A stretch of 64,000 nucleotides of DNA from Microbacterium sp. Clip185. Lineage in GTDB: Bacteria > Actinomycetota > Actinomycetes > Actinomycetales > Microbacteriaceae. Under the pieces are notes generated by a model. That model ran no database searches. It was not told where the DNA came from and saw nothing but the letters and a program-made list of their open reading frames with translations. The DNA is taken from NCBI RefSeq assembly GCF_028743715.1, contig NZ_CP117996.1, forward strand, positions 2,542,001 through 2,606,000, read 5' to 3'. This document shows, piece by piece, positions 25,297 to 35,212 of the stretch. Both the position numbers and the translations under genes were made by a program. The first letter of the stretch is position 1. Each line of letters starts with the position of its first letter.

Positions 25297-26093
25297 ACGA
25301 GCCTCCGTCGAACGGCGGCGCTGAGGGCGTCGAGAAGGACGACGAGCACGAGGATCTCCAGGATGATGAGCGAGAGCTGGTCGTAGCGGTAGTACGTGCG
25401 CACCGCGTCGATCAGCAGGCCGAGTCCGCCGGCGCCCACCAGTCCCAGCACCGACGAGGCGCGAACGTTGAGCTCGAACACGTAGAGCGTCTGAGCGACG
25501 AAGGCAGGCCAGGTGTCGGGCAGGGCGAGCGTTCGGTTGATCTGCAGCTGGGTGCCGCCGGCGGCGCGGCCTGCCTCGATCGGACCCGCATCCATCGCAT
25601 CGATGGACTCGGAGACGAGTTTGACGATGATGCCGACGTTGAAGAGCACGAGCGCGAGGATGCCGGGAAGCGCGCCGACGCCGACCATGGCCACCAGCAC
25701 CGCGGCCGACAGCAGGTCGGGAACGGCCCGCACGACGTTCAGCACGGTGCGAACGGCCCCGCGTAGCCACGGATGCGGGTTGGTCGGGCGCGCGGCGAGA
25801 AAGCTGAGCGGAAGCGAGATCAGCGCGCCGACGGCGGTGCCGATCACGGCCATCTGCAGCGTCTCGAGCAGCGGCCCGACTGTGCGCGGGAAGAACGACC
25901 AGTCGGGCTGGAGCAGTCCCATAACCTTGCTCGCCCCGTGCTGCCAGTTGCGTGCGATACCGCTCAGATCGAGATCGATGCCGACGACGGGCAGGCACAT
26001 GAACACCGTGACGGCGACGACGAGGGCCGCGATGACCCAACCCTTCCAGCGCCCACCGGGCCTGGGCGGCAGCTCGAGCGACGACGCGCTCAC
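25293..26093 (-). CDS. phnE: Phosphonate-type ABC transporter permease (first PhnE)
   Basis: A 266-residue membrane protein with the permease loop [20 protein letters not shown] and about six membrane segments. It works with the second PhnE, PhnC and PhnD to import a phosphonate, phosphite, phosphate or phosphate ester. The GTG start overlaps the PhnC stop by 4 bp. Confidence 0.9.
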   Translation of the reverse strand: MSASSLELPPRPGGRWKGWVIAALVVAVTVFMCLPVVGIDLDLSGIARNWQHGASKVMGLLQPDWSFFPRTVGPLLETLQMAVIGTAVGALISLPLSFLAARPTNPHPWLRGAVRTVLNVVRAVPDLLSAAVLVAMVGVGALPGILALVLFNVGIIVKLVSESIDAMDAGPIEAGRAAGGTQLQINRTLALPDTWPAFVAQTLYVFELNVRASSVLGLVGAGGLGLLIDAVRTYYRYDQLSLIILEILVLVVLLDALSAAVRRRLV

Positions 26094-26905
26094 GAACCGA
26101 GCCGATCCTCGGCCGTGACCGACCGGCCGTAGATCTCCGCGAAGTCGGCATCCGTGGCATCGGCGGCCGAGCCGTCGTAGACGAGCTCGCCCGCCCGCAT
26201 CCCGATCAGACGCGTACCGTACTGACGCGCGAGATCGAGCAGGTGGAGGTTCACGAGCACCGTCATGCCGAGCTCGCGGTTGATGCGCCGCAAGTCCCCC
26301 ATCACCCCGTGCGCCGTGGGCGGATCGAGGCTCGCGACGGGCTCGTCGGCCAGCACGATCCGCGGCTGCTGCGCGAGGGCCCGGGCGATCGCGACACGCT
26401 GCTGCTGGCCTCCCGAGAGCGCCGAGGCGCGGTCGTAGACCTTCGCGAGGATGCCGACGCGCTCCAGCGCCTCGTAGGCGATCTGCTTATCGGCCGCCGT
26501 GTAGGCGCCGAGGAGGGTACGCCAGGTGGGCGTGTGGGTGAGTCTTCCGACGAGCACGTTGTTCAGGACGCTGGTGCGACCGGCGAGGTTGAAGCCCTGG
26601 AAGACCATGCCGATGCCGCCCCGCAGGCGTCGGAGCGTACGCGGGCGCGCACCCGCGAGCTCCGTGTCGCCGACCGTGAGCGAGCCGGCCGAGATGGGGA
26701 CGAGCCCGTTGATCGTGCGGATGAGGGTGGACTTTCCCGATCCGGAGAGTCCGACGACAGCGACCATCTCTCCTGCGGGGATGTCCAGGCTCACACCCCG
26801 TAGGCCCATCGTTCCGTTGGGGTAGCGCACCTGGACGTCGCGAAGGCGGATGGGCCAGGAGGCCGGGGCCGCAGCCCCGACCTCCTGGTGGAGAGGCGTC
26901 GTCAC
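26090..26905 (-). CDS. phnC: Phosphonate-type ABC transporter ATP-binding protein
   Basis: A 271-residue ABC ATPase with Walker [11 protein letters not shown]-loop [12 protein letters not shown], signature [15 protein letters not shown] and Walker [13 protein letters not shown]. It energises the two PhnE permeases at the inner membrane. It overlaps both phnD and the first phnE by 4 bp. Confidence 0.92.
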   Translation of the reverse strand: MTTPLHQEVGAAAPASWPIRLRDVQVRYPNGTMGLRGVSLDIPAGEMVAVVGLSGSGKSTLIRTINGLVPISAGSLTVGDTELAGARPRTLRRLRGGIGMVFQGFNLAGRTSVLNNVLVGRLTHTPTWRTLLGAYTAADKQIAYEALERVGILAKVYDRASALSGGQQQRVAIARALAQQPRIVLADEPVASLDPPTAHGVMGDLRRINRELGMTVLVNLHLLDLARQYGTRLIGMRAGELVYDGSAADATDADFAEIYGRSVTAEDRLGS

Positions 26906-27879
26906 TGCAGACCCAGCTGCTGCGCCGCGCGGGCGACCACGTCGAGCGAGGCGGGGTCGGCGGGAGCGAGCTTGGTGATGGAGTAGATGCTCTGAAGCAC
27001 CTTCGAGCCCTCGTCAGAGCTCGAGTACTCCTCGAGCGCATCCGTGATCTTCTGCTGCAGCTCCGGCGACAGGTCGGAGGTGAGGGCGACACCGTCGTTG
27101 GGGATCTCGTCCGTCATCGCGAAGACGACGACCTTCTGACCCACATCCGGGACGTCCTTCTTCACGATCGTGCGTGCGTCCCAGAAGCTGAAGCCGACCT
27201 CGGCGTCGCCGTTGTAGACCGCGAGGACGGACGCGTCGTTGGCGGTGACCGGCAGCTTCTCGATGTCGCTGTCGGTGTTGACGCCGGCTTCCTGCAGTGC
27301 CAGCACCGGGTAGATGTAGCCGGCGGGAGAGCCGGGGCCGAGCATCGCGACCTTCGCGCCCTTGACCTTCGTGATGGAGTCGAGACCGGCCGGTCCCTTC
27401 ATCGCGTCGGCGCCGTTGCAGAAGAGCATGCCGTCGCGCTCGACGGGAGTGTCGTCGCAGTACTTGTCGGGGTTGTTGGTCATGAACTGCGCGGGGTAGG
27501 TGATGTTGCCGTTGCGCTCGGTCTGCAGCACGACCTTGGCGCCGTACTTGTCGCTGGCCTGCCAGAGCTGCAGGGAGGGCAGGAAGCCGATCTGCGCCTG
27601 GCCCGCACCCATCGCCTCGACAGCGGCCTGGTAGTCCTTCGCGACGACACCCGTGACCGGGATGCCGAGCTTCTCAGTGAGCATGTCGGTCAGGGGCTTC
27701 GCGGTGTCGACGAGGCCGTTCTGGTCCTGGGAGGGAACGAGCGCCAGCACGAGGGAGTCGGGATCGGCCGCGGCCTGGCTCGTTCCGGGGTCGGCCGAGC
27801 CGGCACAACCGGCGAGCAGCAGGGATGCGGCCGCCACGACGGCGGCTGCGGCGCCGAGGCGCAGGCGGGTGATATTCAT
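26902..27879 (-). CDS. phnD: Phosphonate/phosphate-type substrate-binding lipoprotein
   Basis: A 325-residue PhnD-family binding protein with a lipoprotein signal (lipobox LAGC, Cys25) and family landmarks [25 protein letters not shown] and [15 protein letters not shown]. PhnD proteins bind phosphonates, phosphite or hypophosphite, and some bind other phosphorylated compounds. The HAD phosphatase and RpiR regulator suggest an organophosphate rather than plain phosphonate; this is inference. It starts 41 bases after the HAD gene. Confidence 0.88.
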   Translation of the reverse strand: MNITRLRLGAAAAVVAAASLLLAGCAGSADPGTSQAAADPDSLVLALVPSQDQNGLVDTAKPLTDMLTEKLGIPVTGVVAKDYQAAVEAMGAGQAQIGFLPSLQLWQASDKYGAKVVLQTERNGNITYPAQFMTNNPDKYCDDTPVERDGMLFCNGADAMKGPAGLDSITKVKGAKVAMLGPGSPAGYIYPVLALQEAGVNTDSDIEKLPVTANDASVLAVYNGDAEVGFSFWDARTIVKKDVPDVGQKVVVFAMTDEIPNDGVALTSDLSPELQQKITDALEEYSSSDEGSKVLQSIYSITKLAPADPASLDVVARAAQQLGLQ

Positions 27880-27920
27880 GTGGTGTCCTTCGGATCGGGG
27901 TGGTGTGCGGGTCGGTGGGG

Positions 27921-28577
27921 TCAGGCGACGCGGGCAGCGAGCGCCCAGCGTGCGATGTCGTCGAGGAGGTCGTCCAGGCGCGCGGCGCGATAGGTCGGCT
28001 GGGCGTCGGGCGTGACGGATGTCCCGACGAGCGCTGTGGCGTGGCCGCGGGCGTGGGCGGGGGCGAGGTCGTTGCGCCAGATGTCGCCGATGCTCAGCAC
28101 GGGACGTGCGGGGTCGAGCTCGTCGAGGAGCGCCTCCAGCCCTGCGGGCTTCGCCGCATCCGTGACGATCCGGTCGAAACGCCCGGCGAGCCCCAGCGCC
28201 TCGAGCGCTTCGACGAGTCGCACGTCGGGCGCGTTCGTGAGCAGGACCCGCTCAGCGTCGACGTCATCCAGCAGGCGTGCGAGGCCCGCGGGTGTGCCGA
28301 TCGGGGCCGCCGCCGTCGCCAGCATCCCGCGGCTCGCGCGATACCCGAACGCGAGGTGCGTCTCGTCGGCGCCGGCGCGCAGGGCGAGGATGCGGACGAG
28401 GTCGTAGCCGTCGACGGCGCCCTCCGCGGTCGGGTCCCCAAGGCCCCGCCGCACCTCAGTGACGAAACTCTCCGGCAGACGACCGGCGGCGGCCACGGAT
28501 GCGGCGTAGGCCAGCACCGGTCCGTCGCCGAGGGCGACGGTACCGTCGAAGTCGAAGATGAGAACAGGACGTGGCAC
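27921..28577 (-). CDS. HAD-superfamily phosphatase linked to PhnCDE transporter
   Basis: A 218-residue HAD hydrolase: motif I FDFDGTV (nucleophile Asp9, Asp11), motif II around LLTNAPD, Lys in DAAKPAG and motif IV GDIWRNDLAPA. An alpha-helical cap follows motif I. It most likely dephosphorylates a small organic phosphate in the cytosol. It is the first gene of the transporter operon, so its substrate may be what PhnCDE imports. The GTG start has GAAGGAG upstream; motif I begins only eight residues in, so the start is well fixed. Confidence 0.85.
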   Translation of the reverse strand: MPRPVLIFDFDGTVALGDGPVLAYAASVAAAGRLPESFVTEVRRGLGDPTAEGAVDGYDLVRILALRAGADETHLAFGYRASRGMLATAAAPIGTPAGLARLLDDVDAERVLLTNAPDVRLVEALEALGLAGRFDRIVTDAAKPAGLEALLDELDPARPVLSIGDIWRNDLAPAHARGHATALVGTSVTPDAQPTYRAARLDDLLDDIARWALAARVA

Positions 28578-28591
28578 GGGGCTCCTTCAGG

Positions 28592-28606
28592 TGGACGCTT
28601 CGTCCA
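28592..28606. promoter_or_regulatory. Candidate RpiR operator
   Basis: The inverted repeat TGGACG-CTT-CGTCCA lies in the 44-bp gap between the divergent HAD and unknown genes, and GTGGACG recurs at 28622. Its place fits a site for the operon's RpiR protein; binding is inferred. Confidence 0.4.
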
Positions 28607-28621
28607 TCGTGAAGGAGGATT

Positions 28622-29314
28622 GTGGACGAAATGACCACGCCCGATGAACAGCCGGTTAAATCATCGACCGAGCGCGTGGATGCGGCGGCCCGCCGTGCGA
28701 CGGAGGATCCCGCCGCGGCGCTCGCCCTGCTGCCCGGCATCGCCGCATCCGTTCGACAGGACGCCGCGAACGGCCTGTTCGACGCGTGGGATCTTTCCAC
28801 GGCCGTCGATGAGAACACCGGGGAGCCCGTGCTGCCCGAGGCCTTCTTTCGGTATCTGCACACGGTGGCGGGGCTGGATGCGACCTGGCCCGCGGGCAAC
28901 GCGGGACTCGTACACGTCTACGGCTACCTCTTCTCGCTCGCCGAGACCCCCTACGGACTCAAGCGCGAACGGTGGCTGGACGCGGCGCTCGCCACGGCGT
29001 ACGGCGAGCCCACGCTCTTCCACGCCGAGGCGCTGAGCGGCGGCGCACTCTCCGTCACGCCGCTGGCGCGCATCACGGCCGCGGCCCGCGCTCTGCTGTC
29101 CGAGCACACGGTGCGCGAGGAGCAGGTCGGGCCGGTACGTGCGCGGATCGCGATCGGGCGGCGCGCCGCATCCGGATCCTTCGCCCTCGCCTACGCGATC
29201 GATCGCGGCACGGGCGAGCGCCTCGTGACGACGTTCCCGATCGCCTCCCCCGCCGACACGCTCGCCGCCATCGACGCCGCGCCGCCCCGGCTGCGCTGGA
29301 ACGCCGCCGAGTGA
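28622..29314 (+). CDS. Conserved-looking protein of unknown function
   Basis: A 230-residue soluble protein without signal peptide or membrane segment. Recognisable stretches are LPEAFFRYLHTVAGL, VHVYGYLFSLAETPYGLKRE (in parts) and SGGALSVTPLARI, but I cannot assign a family. Codon use is like its neighbours. It diverges from the HAD/Phn operon with only 44 bases between starts, so shared regulation is likely. A strong AAGGAGG precedes it, three bases from the GTG at 28622 and twelve from an ATG at 28631; the true start is therefore uncertain. Confidence 0.7.
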   Translation: MDEMTTPDEQPVKSSTERVDAAARRATEDPAAALALLPGIAASVRQDAANGLFDAWDLSTAVDENTGEPVLPEAFFRYLHTVAGLDATWPAGNAGLVHVYGYLFSLAETPYGLKRERWLDAALATAYGEPTLFHAEALSGGALSVTPLARITAAARALLSEHTVREEQVGPVRARIAIGRRAASGSFALAYAIDRGTGERLVTTFPIASPADTLAAIDAAPPRLRWNAAE

Positions 29315-29333
29315 ACACCCGGACCCGCGTGGC

Positions 29334-30770
29334 TCAGCTGGGGGCGTGCGCCTCGAGGAACTCGTAGACCTCGGTCGTGTCGACCCCGGGGAAGGCCCCG
29401 GTGGGCAAAGTCGCGAGCAGCGTGCGGGGCGTGCGGACGTTCGGCCAGGAGTTCTCCCGCCACGCGCTCTCGAGCTCGGCCGGTGCACGCCGGCAGCACA
29501 CCTCGACCGAGTGCCGTGAGACCCCGCGGTTGGCGGTGTCGCGCCCCAGGAACCACTTCGTGTCCTCGAAGCGCACACCCACGCTGATCGAGTGCGCGCC
29601 CTCGCTCGAGTACTCGACGCGAGCAGTGCACCAGTACGTCCCGTTGCCGGTGTCGGTGTACTGGTAATACGGGTTGAAGCGGTCGTCGACGTCGAACACG
29701 ACGCGACTCGTCCACCGCCGGCAGCACATCTGCCCCTCGATCGCGCCCAGCCGGTCGGCGGGGAAGTTCACGTCGTCGTTCTCGTACGCCTTCGTGATGG
29801 TTCCCGACTCGTGCACCTTGAGGAAGTGCACCGGGATGCCGAGGTGCACCGTCGCGAGGTTCGTGAAGCGGTGCGCGGCCGTCTCGTAGGAGACCGAGTA
29901 GAGATCGCGCAGGTCCTCGATCGAGATCGCCCGGTCAGCCTTGGCATCGGTGAGCACCGGCACGACATGGGACTCGGGGACGAGCAGGGCGCCGGTGAGG
30001 TAATTGGTCTCGACCCGCTGGCGCAGGAACTCGGCGTAGCTCGTCGGCTCCCGATGCCCCAGGATGCGGCTCGACAGCGCCTGCAGCACGGCCGTGCGCG
30101 CGTCGCCCTTCGCGGCGACCCGGCTCGAAAGGTACAGGCGCCCGTGCTTCAGGTCGGCGACGCTGCGGGTCGTCTGCGGCAGGTCGGGCACGTAGTGGAG
30201 GGTGAATCCCAGGTGCGCGGCGATGTCGCTGGCGGATCGCTGGGTGAGGGGCCCGCCGGGGTGAGCCACCGCATCCAGGATCGCTCGAGCCTCGGTCTCG
30301 AGCTCGGCGAAGTAGTTGTTCTGCTCGCGCATGAGATCGCGCAGCTCGACGTTCGCCCGACGCGCCTCCTCGGGCGTCGCGGAGCGCTCGTCGCGGAGCC
30401 GGTCGATCTCACCGTGCAGGGCCAGCATCGCCCGCAGCGCCTCGTCGGGCACCGTCTTGCCGATGCGGAACGCGTCGATGCCGAGCGCCTGGAAGGTCTG
30501 CCCCTTCATCGCCCGCTGCAGTGCGATCTCCATCGCCGCGCGCTCGTCGAGCGGCTCGGCCTCCAGCAGCGCGTCGACCGTCGTGCCGAGCGCCTTCGCG
30601 ATCGCACGTAGGAGCGTGAGCCGGGGCTCTCGCTTGCCGTTCTCGATCATGGACAGCTGACTCGGCGCGCGGTCCACCGCAGCGGCGAGCGCGTCAAGCG
30701 TCATGCCCTGCGCGGTGCGCAGCTGGCGGATGCGGCGCCCGATCGTCAGGGCGTCGGCGTCGTCGGTCAT
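29334..30770 (-). CDS. ramB: RamB-type regulator of acetate/glyoxylate metabolism
   Basis: A 478-residue regulator of the RamB/PrpR type. An XRE helix-turn-helix occupies about residues 8-65 ([33 protein letters not shown]); a central IrrE-like part and a C-terminal short-chain acyl-CoA sensing domain follow. Cys pairs QMCCRRW and EVCCRRA plus a single Cys in YWCTAR may hold an iron-sulfur cluster, as reported for mycobacterial PrpR. RamB of C. glutamicum controls aceA and aceB, and here the gene is divergent from aceA-aceB. The ATG at 30770 gives a length close to RamB (474); in-frame starts at 30791 and 30809 exist. Confidence 0.85.
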   Translation of the reverse strand: MTDDADALTIGRRIRQLRTAQGMTLDALAAAVDRAPSQLSMIENGKREPRLTLLRAIAKALGTTVDALLEAEPLDERAAMEIALQRAMKGQTFQALGIDAFRIGKTVPDEALRAMLALHGEIDRLRDERSATPEEARRANVELRDLMREQNNYFAELETEARAILDAVAHPGGPLTQRSASDIAAHLGFTLHYVPDLPQTTRSVADLKHGRLYLSSRVAAKGDARTAVLQALSSRILGHREPTSYAEFLRQRVETNYLTGALLVPESHVVPVLTDAKADRAISIEDLRDLYSVSYETAAHRFTNLATVHLGIPVHFLKVHESGTITKAYENDDVNFPADRLGAIEGQMCCRRWTSRVVFDVDDRFNPYYQYTDTGNGTYWCTARVEYSSEGAHSISVGVRFEDTKWFLGRDTANRGVSRHSVEVCCRRAPAELESAWRENSWPNVRTPRTLLATLPTGAFPGVDTTEVYEFLEAHAPS

Positions 30771-30815
30771 CGGATCTTCTTCGATCGTCATGGATCGGGA
30801 TTGTGTCACAAGAGC

Positions 30816-30835
30816 AGAAGAACGAGCAATCTTCT
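30816..30835. promoter_or_regulatory. Inverted repeat in the ramB-aceA control region
   Basis: AGAAGA and TCTTCT flank an 8-base spacer in the 157-bp region between ramB and aceA. AAAGT, part of the known RamB box, occurs further towards aceA. Either could be a regulator site. Confidence 0.3.
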
Positions 30836-30927
30836 CCCCGAAAACCTCCGATCCGGGCCTTGATCTTCACCCAAAGTGGTCACACGCCTCGGGACGACGA
30901 CCGTCCCTCAGATCACAGGAGACCGAC

Positions 30928-32244
30928 ATGACCAGCACCGCCCCCTTCGCCCAGGGCCCGCTGCGCGCGGGTGACATGACGCAGACCGCCGCTGAGCTGC
31001 AGGAGATCTGGAACACGGATCCGCGCTGGGACGGCGTCGAGCGCACCTACTCGGCCGAGGACGTCATTCGCCTCCGCGGCTCGGTACGCGAGGAGAACAC
31101 GCTCGCCCGCCGCGGTGCGGAGAACCTCTGGAACCTGCTGCACACGGAGGACTACATCCGCGCACTCGGCGCCTACACCGGTGGCCAGGCCGTGCAGCAG
31201 GTGCGCGCGGGACTGAAGGCCATCTACCTCTCGGGCTGGCAGGTCGCCGCCGACGGCAACCTGGCGGGCCAGACCTACCCCGACCAGAGCCTCTACCCGG
31301 CGAACTCGGTCCCCGCGGTCGTGCGCCGCATCAACAACGCGCTCATCCGTCAGGACCAGATCGAGCACGCCGAGGGCGAGATCACGCAGGACTGGCTCGC
31401 CCCGATCGTCGCCGACGCCGAGGCCGGCTTCGGCGGACCCCTCAACGCCTACGAGCTCGCGCAGTCGCTCATCTCGGCCGGTGCCGCCGGCATCCACTGG
31501 GAGGACCAGCTCGCCAGCGAGAAGAAGTGCGGTCACCTCGGTGGCAAGGTGCTCGTTCCCACCCAGCAGCACATCCGCACCCTCAACGCCGCACGCCTCG
31601 CGGCGGATGTGGCGGGCGTGCCGACGGTCATCATCGCCCGCACCGATGCCCTCGCCGCGGACCTGCTCACGAGCGACGTCGACCCGCGCGACCAGGAGTT
31701 CACCACCGGTGAGCGCACGTCCGAGGGCTTCTACCGGGTGCGTCCCGGCATCGACGCGGTCATCAGCCGCGGCCTCGCCTTCGCCCCCTACGCCGACCTC
31801 ATCTGGGTCGAGACGGGTGAGCCCGACATCGAGCTCGCCCGCGCGTTCGCAGCCGCCATCCACGAGCGCTACCCCGGCAAGCTCCTGGCCTACAACTGCT
31901 CGCCCAGCTTCAACTGGAAGCGACACCTCAGCGACGAGCAGATCGCGACGTTCCAGCAGGACCTCGCGGACCTCGGCTACAAATTCCAGTTCATCACCCT
32001 GGCCGGATTCCACGCCGTCAACTACGCCATGTTCGACCTCGCCGCCGGCTACGCCGAGCGCGCCATGAGCGCCTACGTCGAGCTGCAGGAGGCCGAGTTC
32101 GCCGCCGAGGCGCGCGGCTACACCGCCACCCGTCACCAGCGCGAGGCGGGAACCGGCTACTTCGACCACGTCTCGACCGCGCTCAACCCCGACAGCGCGA
32201 CGTTGGCGCTGGCCGGCTCCACCGAGACCGCTCAGTTCCACTGA
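30928..32244 (+). CDS. aceA: Isocitrate lyase
   Basis: A 438-residue isocitrate lyase that splits isocitrate into glyoxylate and succinate, the first step of the glyoxylate shunt used on acetate or fatty acids. The active-site signature [11 protein letters not shown] with its catalytic Cys is intact, as are WEDQLAS and NCSPSFNWK. The ATG at 30928 has AGGAGACC upstream. It is followed 40 bases later by malate synthase, so both shunt enzymes are co-transcribed. Confidence 0.97.
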   Translation: MTSTAPFAQGPLRAGDMTQTAAELQEIWNTDPRWDGVERTYSAEDVIRLRGSVREENTLARRGAENLWNLLHTEDYIRALGAYTGGQAVQQVRAGLKAIYLSGWQVAADGNLAGQTYPDQSLYPANSVPAVVRRINNALIRQDQIEHAEGEITQDWLAPIVADAEAGFGGPLNAYELAQSLISAGAAGIHWEDQLASEKKCGHLGGKVLVPTQQHIRTLNAARLAADVAGVPTVIIARTDALAADLLTSDVDPRDQEFTTGERTSEGFYRVRPGIDAVISRGLAFAPYADLIWVETGEPDIELARAFAAAIHERYPGKLLAYNCSPSFNWKRHLSDEQIATFQQDLADLGYKFQFITLAGFHAVNYAMFDLAAGYAERAMSAYVELQEAEFAAEARGYTATRHQREAGTGYFDHVSTALNPDSATLALAGSTETAQFH

Positions 32245-32284
32245 CCCTTCTTCCGTTTCCTCCCCGCCTTCGAAAGGCAGAGCC

Positions 32285-33979
32285 ATGACCCCCACCGCAA
32301 CGGGCTTCGCGCCCGAAAGCACCCGCATCCGCGGCGACGAACGCCACCCCGGCACCGGCCCCATCGCCACCGGGCCTCACACACCGACGATCGAGGTGCG
32401 CGGCCCGCTCCGCGCGCGGTACGACGAGATCCTCACCCCCGACGCGCTCGGCTTCCTGGCCGAGCTGCACGACCGCTTCGCCGGGCGCCGGCACGACCGG
32501 CTCGCGGACCGGATGCGGCGCCGCTACGAGATCGGCAACGGACACGACCCCCGTTTCCGCGACGACACGGCCCGCATCCGCGACGATGCGTCCTGGCGCG
32601 TCGCCGGCGCCGGCCCCGGTCTCGAGGACCGCAGGGTCGAGATCACCGGTCCGACCGACCCGAAGATGACGATCAACGCCCTCAACTCCGGCGCGAAGGT
32701 CTGGCTCGCCGACCAGGAGGATGCGACGAGCCCCACCTGGCGCAACGTGATCGAGGGGCAGCTCTCGCTGTTCGATGCGATCCGCGGGCAGCTGTCGTTC
32801 ACGAGTGCCGAGGGCAAGCGCTACGAGGTCACCGCGACCGAGACGCCCACGATCGTGATGCGCCCGCGCGGCTGGCACCTCGTCGAGGAGCACCTCGGGT
32901 TCACCGATCGCTCGGGGCGCACGCTGGCCGCATCCGGTTCGCTCGTGGACTTCGGTCTCTACGCGTTCCACAACGCGCACCGGCTGATCGAGAACGGCGC
33001 CGGGCCCTACTTCTACATCGCGAAGCTCGAGTCGAGCGAGGAGGCGAAGCTGTGGGACGACGTCTTCAGCTTCACCGAGCGACGTTTGGGTCTCGCGCAC
33101 GGCACGATCCGCGCGACGGTGCTGATCGAGACGCTGCCCGCGGCGTTCGAGATGGAGGAGATCCTCTACGAGCTGCGCGATCACTGCGCGGGCCTGAACG
33201 CCGGACGGTGGGACTACATCTTCTCGATCATCAAGAACTACCGCGGCCGCGGCGCGCGCTTCGTGCTCCCCGACCGCAGCGAGGTCACGATGACGGTGCC
33301 GTTCATGCGGGCGTACACCGAGCTGCTGGTGAAGACGTGCCACAAGCGCGGTGCGTTCGCCATCGGTGGCATGAGCGCCTTCATCCCGAACCGCCGCGAC
33401 CCGGAGGTCACCGAGCGCGCCTTCGAGAAGGTGGCCGCGGACAAGAAGCGCGAGGCCGGCGACGGCTTCGACGGCACGTGGGTGGCGCATCCGGACCTGA
33501 TCCCCGTGGCCCGCGCGGAGTTCGACGCGGTGCTCGGCGACCGGCCGAACCAGCTGGACCGGCAGCGCGACGACGTCGAGGTGACCGCCGCCCAGCTGAT
33601 CGACGTGCACATCGGCCGCCCCATCACGGCGGCGGGCGTGCACGGCAACGTCTCGGTCGCGATCCGCTACATCGAGGCGTGGCTGCGCGGTCTCGGCGCC
33701 GTCGCGATCGACAACCTGATGGAGGATGCGGCCACCGCCGAGATCAGCCGCTCGCAGGTGTGGCAGTGGATCCACCAGGACCGTACGACCGAGGACGGCA
33801 CCCGCATCACGCGCGAGTACGTCGAGGGTCTGATCGCGCAGGTGCTCGGCGAGGTCGAGCGCCGTGACGGCGACCGCTTCGATGATGCGGCCGACGTGTT
33901 CCGCGACGTCGCTCTGGGCGCGGAGTTCCCCTCGTTCCTGACCCTCGGCGCCTACTCGCGGTTCCTCGTCGAGCGCTGA
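32285..33979 (+). CDS. aceB: Malate synthase A
   Basis: A 564-residue malate synthase of the A type, which condenses glyoxylate with acetyl-CoA to malate. Typical segments: DQEDATSPTW, RPRGWHLVEEH, CAGLNAGRWDYIFSIIK (in parts) and MRAYTELLVKTCHKRGAFA (in parts). It follows aceA in the same direction, unlike C. glutamicum, where the two genes are divergent. A GAAAGGCAG ribosome site precedes the ATG, and a hairpin follows the stop. Confidence 0.97.
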   Translation: MTPTATGFAPESTRIRGDERHPGTGPIATGPHTPTIEVRGPLRARYDEILTPDALGFLAELHDRFAGRRHDRLADRMRRRYEIGNGHDPRFRDDTARIRDDASWRVAGAGPGLEDRRVEITGPTDPKMTINALNSGAKVWLADQEDATSPTWRNVIEGQLSLFDAIRGQLSFTSAEGKRYEVTATETPTIVMRPRGWHLVEEHLGFTDRSGRTLAASGSLVDFGLYAFHNAHRLIENGAGPYFYIAKLESSEEAKLWDDVFSFTERRLGLAHGTIRATVLIETLPAAFEMEEILYELRDHCAGLNAGRWDYIFSIIKNYRGRGARFVLPDRSEVTMTVPFMRAYTELLVKTCHKRGAFAIGGMSAFIPNRRDPEVTERAFEKVAADKKREAGDGFDGTWVAHPDLIPVARAEFDAVLGDRPNQLDRQRDDVEVTAAQLIDVHIGRPITAAGVHGNVSVAIRYIEAWLRGLGAVAIDNLMEDAATAEISRSQVWQWIHQDRTTEDGTRITREYVEGLIAQVLGEVERRDGDRFDDAADVFRDVALGAEFPSFLTLGAYSRFLVER

Positions 33980-33988
33980 TCACCCGGC

Positions 33989-34025
33989 ATCCCCGGTCGT
34001 CCCGCTTCCGCGGGCGGCCGGGGAT
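33989..34025. terminator. Hairpin terminator after aceB
   Basis: Outer arms ATCCCCGG (33989-33996) and CCGGGGAT (34018-34025) enclose an inner CCCGC/GCGGG stem. It lies 10 bases after the aceB stop. Confidence 0.8.
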
Positions 34026-34032
34026 TCTGCGT

Positions 34033-34106
34033 GCCCGAACTCCTGCAAAACCGGAACGGAACCCGCCTCGCTGCGGGCGAACACGGTGTTCTGCAGGAGT
34101 TCGGGC
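34033..34106. repeat. 74-bp dispersed repeat, copy 1
   Basis: Perfect 15-bp terminal inverted repeats (GCCCGAACTCCTGCA at 34033-34047, its complement at 34092-34106) around a 44-base spacer with an inner CCCGC/GCGGG stem. A second copy of the same size lies at 35213-35286. Confidence 0.8.
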
Positions 34107-34147
34107 CCGCGGCAGCATCCGCACCACCCGCGAGGGCGCCACGGAAG

Positions 34148-35155
34148 TCAGGATGCGAGGAGGGCGAGCAGCTCCGCCGGTGCAGCGGCGGACCGCAGAT
34201 CCGGACCCACGAGACGCCCACATCCGTCGAGCTCCACGGTCACCGTCGCACCGCCCTGCGTCTCCGGCAACGGGTGCAGGACCACCGTGGATGTGGCCTC
34301 CACCTCGCACGTCCCCGCGGGGCCGGCCTCGCCAATGAGGGCGAGTGCGTGCGCTGCTTGCTCCCGATCGAGGGCGTCGACACCTGCGTACGGCAGCACT
34401 CCGCGGATGCTCACCACCGTTCCCTCAGCGGGAAGCGGCGCCGGGGCGTACCGGCATAACCGCATCCCCGTGACCTCGTCGACGGAGGGCAGCGGCGCCG
34501 GCGGCACGGGGACGGCCGTGGCACCGACCTGCGGGAGATCCCGATCGCGGTCGACACCCGCGCCGGGCAGCGTCTCCGCGAGTACCAGCATCCCTGCGCT
34601 CGATGCGCAGCCCGCGGCCGTCGCCTCGGCGGACTCGATGAGGCTGCCGCGCTGGAACCGCTCCTCGACGAGGCTGAGCCGCGACACGGCGGCCTCGATG
34701 CGATCCAGGACGTCGCGTCGCGGCTGCGCGCAGCCGTCCGACGGATACGGCACGCGGATGAATCGGCCGTCGGCGCCCTCCAGCCACAGCTCCGGACCGA
34801 TCCACATCGATGCCGGGCAGGCGAAAGCCGCAGCCGCATTCGGCTCGGCGAGGGCCGCGAGCAGCTCGCTCAGATCGCCCTCGAACCGTTCGACGCGGGA
34901 GCCGGCCCAGATGCCCTCGGCATCCGTCTGGGTCGTGAACCCGTCGCAGCGGTGCAGCGCCACGGGCTCGAAGCCGTCGGGAACGGCGCCTGCGACCACA
35001 TCCGGATCAACTCCGCCGAACCCGTCGCCGCAGCGCAGCTCATCGATCGGCACCGCGTAGCCGCGCGGCTCGCCCGACACGAACGGTAGCGCGCCCGCGC
35101 ACCCGGTGAGCACCGCCGTCAGCAGCACCGCGATGAAGGCCCCCGTCTTCCGCAT
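34148..35155 (-). CDS. Lipoprotein of unknown function, bracketed by repeats
   Basis: A 335-residue exported protein: signal peptide with lipobox LTGC (Cys19), then a Cys-rich soluble domain (pairs such as RCGDG, HRCDG, CPASMW, GCAQP, GCASS), suggesting disulfides. I recognise no family. TAGCGT stands six bases before the ATG, a leaderless layout. The gene lies alone between two same-orientation copies of a 74-bp palindromic repeat about 1.2 kb apart, which could mark it as an inserted cassette. Base composition does not obviously differ. Confidence 0.75.
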   Translation of the reverse strand: MRKTGAFIAVLLTAVLTGCAGALPFVSGEPRGYAVPIDELRCGDGFGGVDPDVVAGAVPDGFEPVALHRCDGFTTQTDAEGIWAGSRVERFEGDLSELLAALAEPNAAAAFACPASMWIGPELWLEGADGRFIRVPYPSDGCAQPRRDVLDRIEAAVSRLSLVEERFQRGSLIESAEATAAGCASSAGMLVLAETLPGAGVDRDRDLPQVGATAVPVPPAPLPSVDEVTGMRLCRYAPAPLPAEGTVVSIRGVLPYAGVDALDREQAAHALALIGEAGPAGTCEVEATSTVVLHPLPETQGGATVTVELDGCGRLVGPDLRSAAAPAELLALLAS

Positions 35156-35161
35156 CCCTCC

Positions 35162-35167
35162 ACGCTA
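35162..35167 (-). promoter_or_regulatory. -10 box of a leaderless promoter, lipoprotein gene
   Basis: TAGCGT, six bases before the ATG at 35155, with no ribosome site between. Confidence 0.5.
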
Positions 35168-35212
35168 CGGATGCGGCACGCAGCCCGCGCAACGAAGCGC
35201 TAACGATCCGCG

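Noticed and set aside
29315..29333. Terminator between the unknown gene and ramB
   Set aside because: The 19-base gap has no inverted repeat worth calling.
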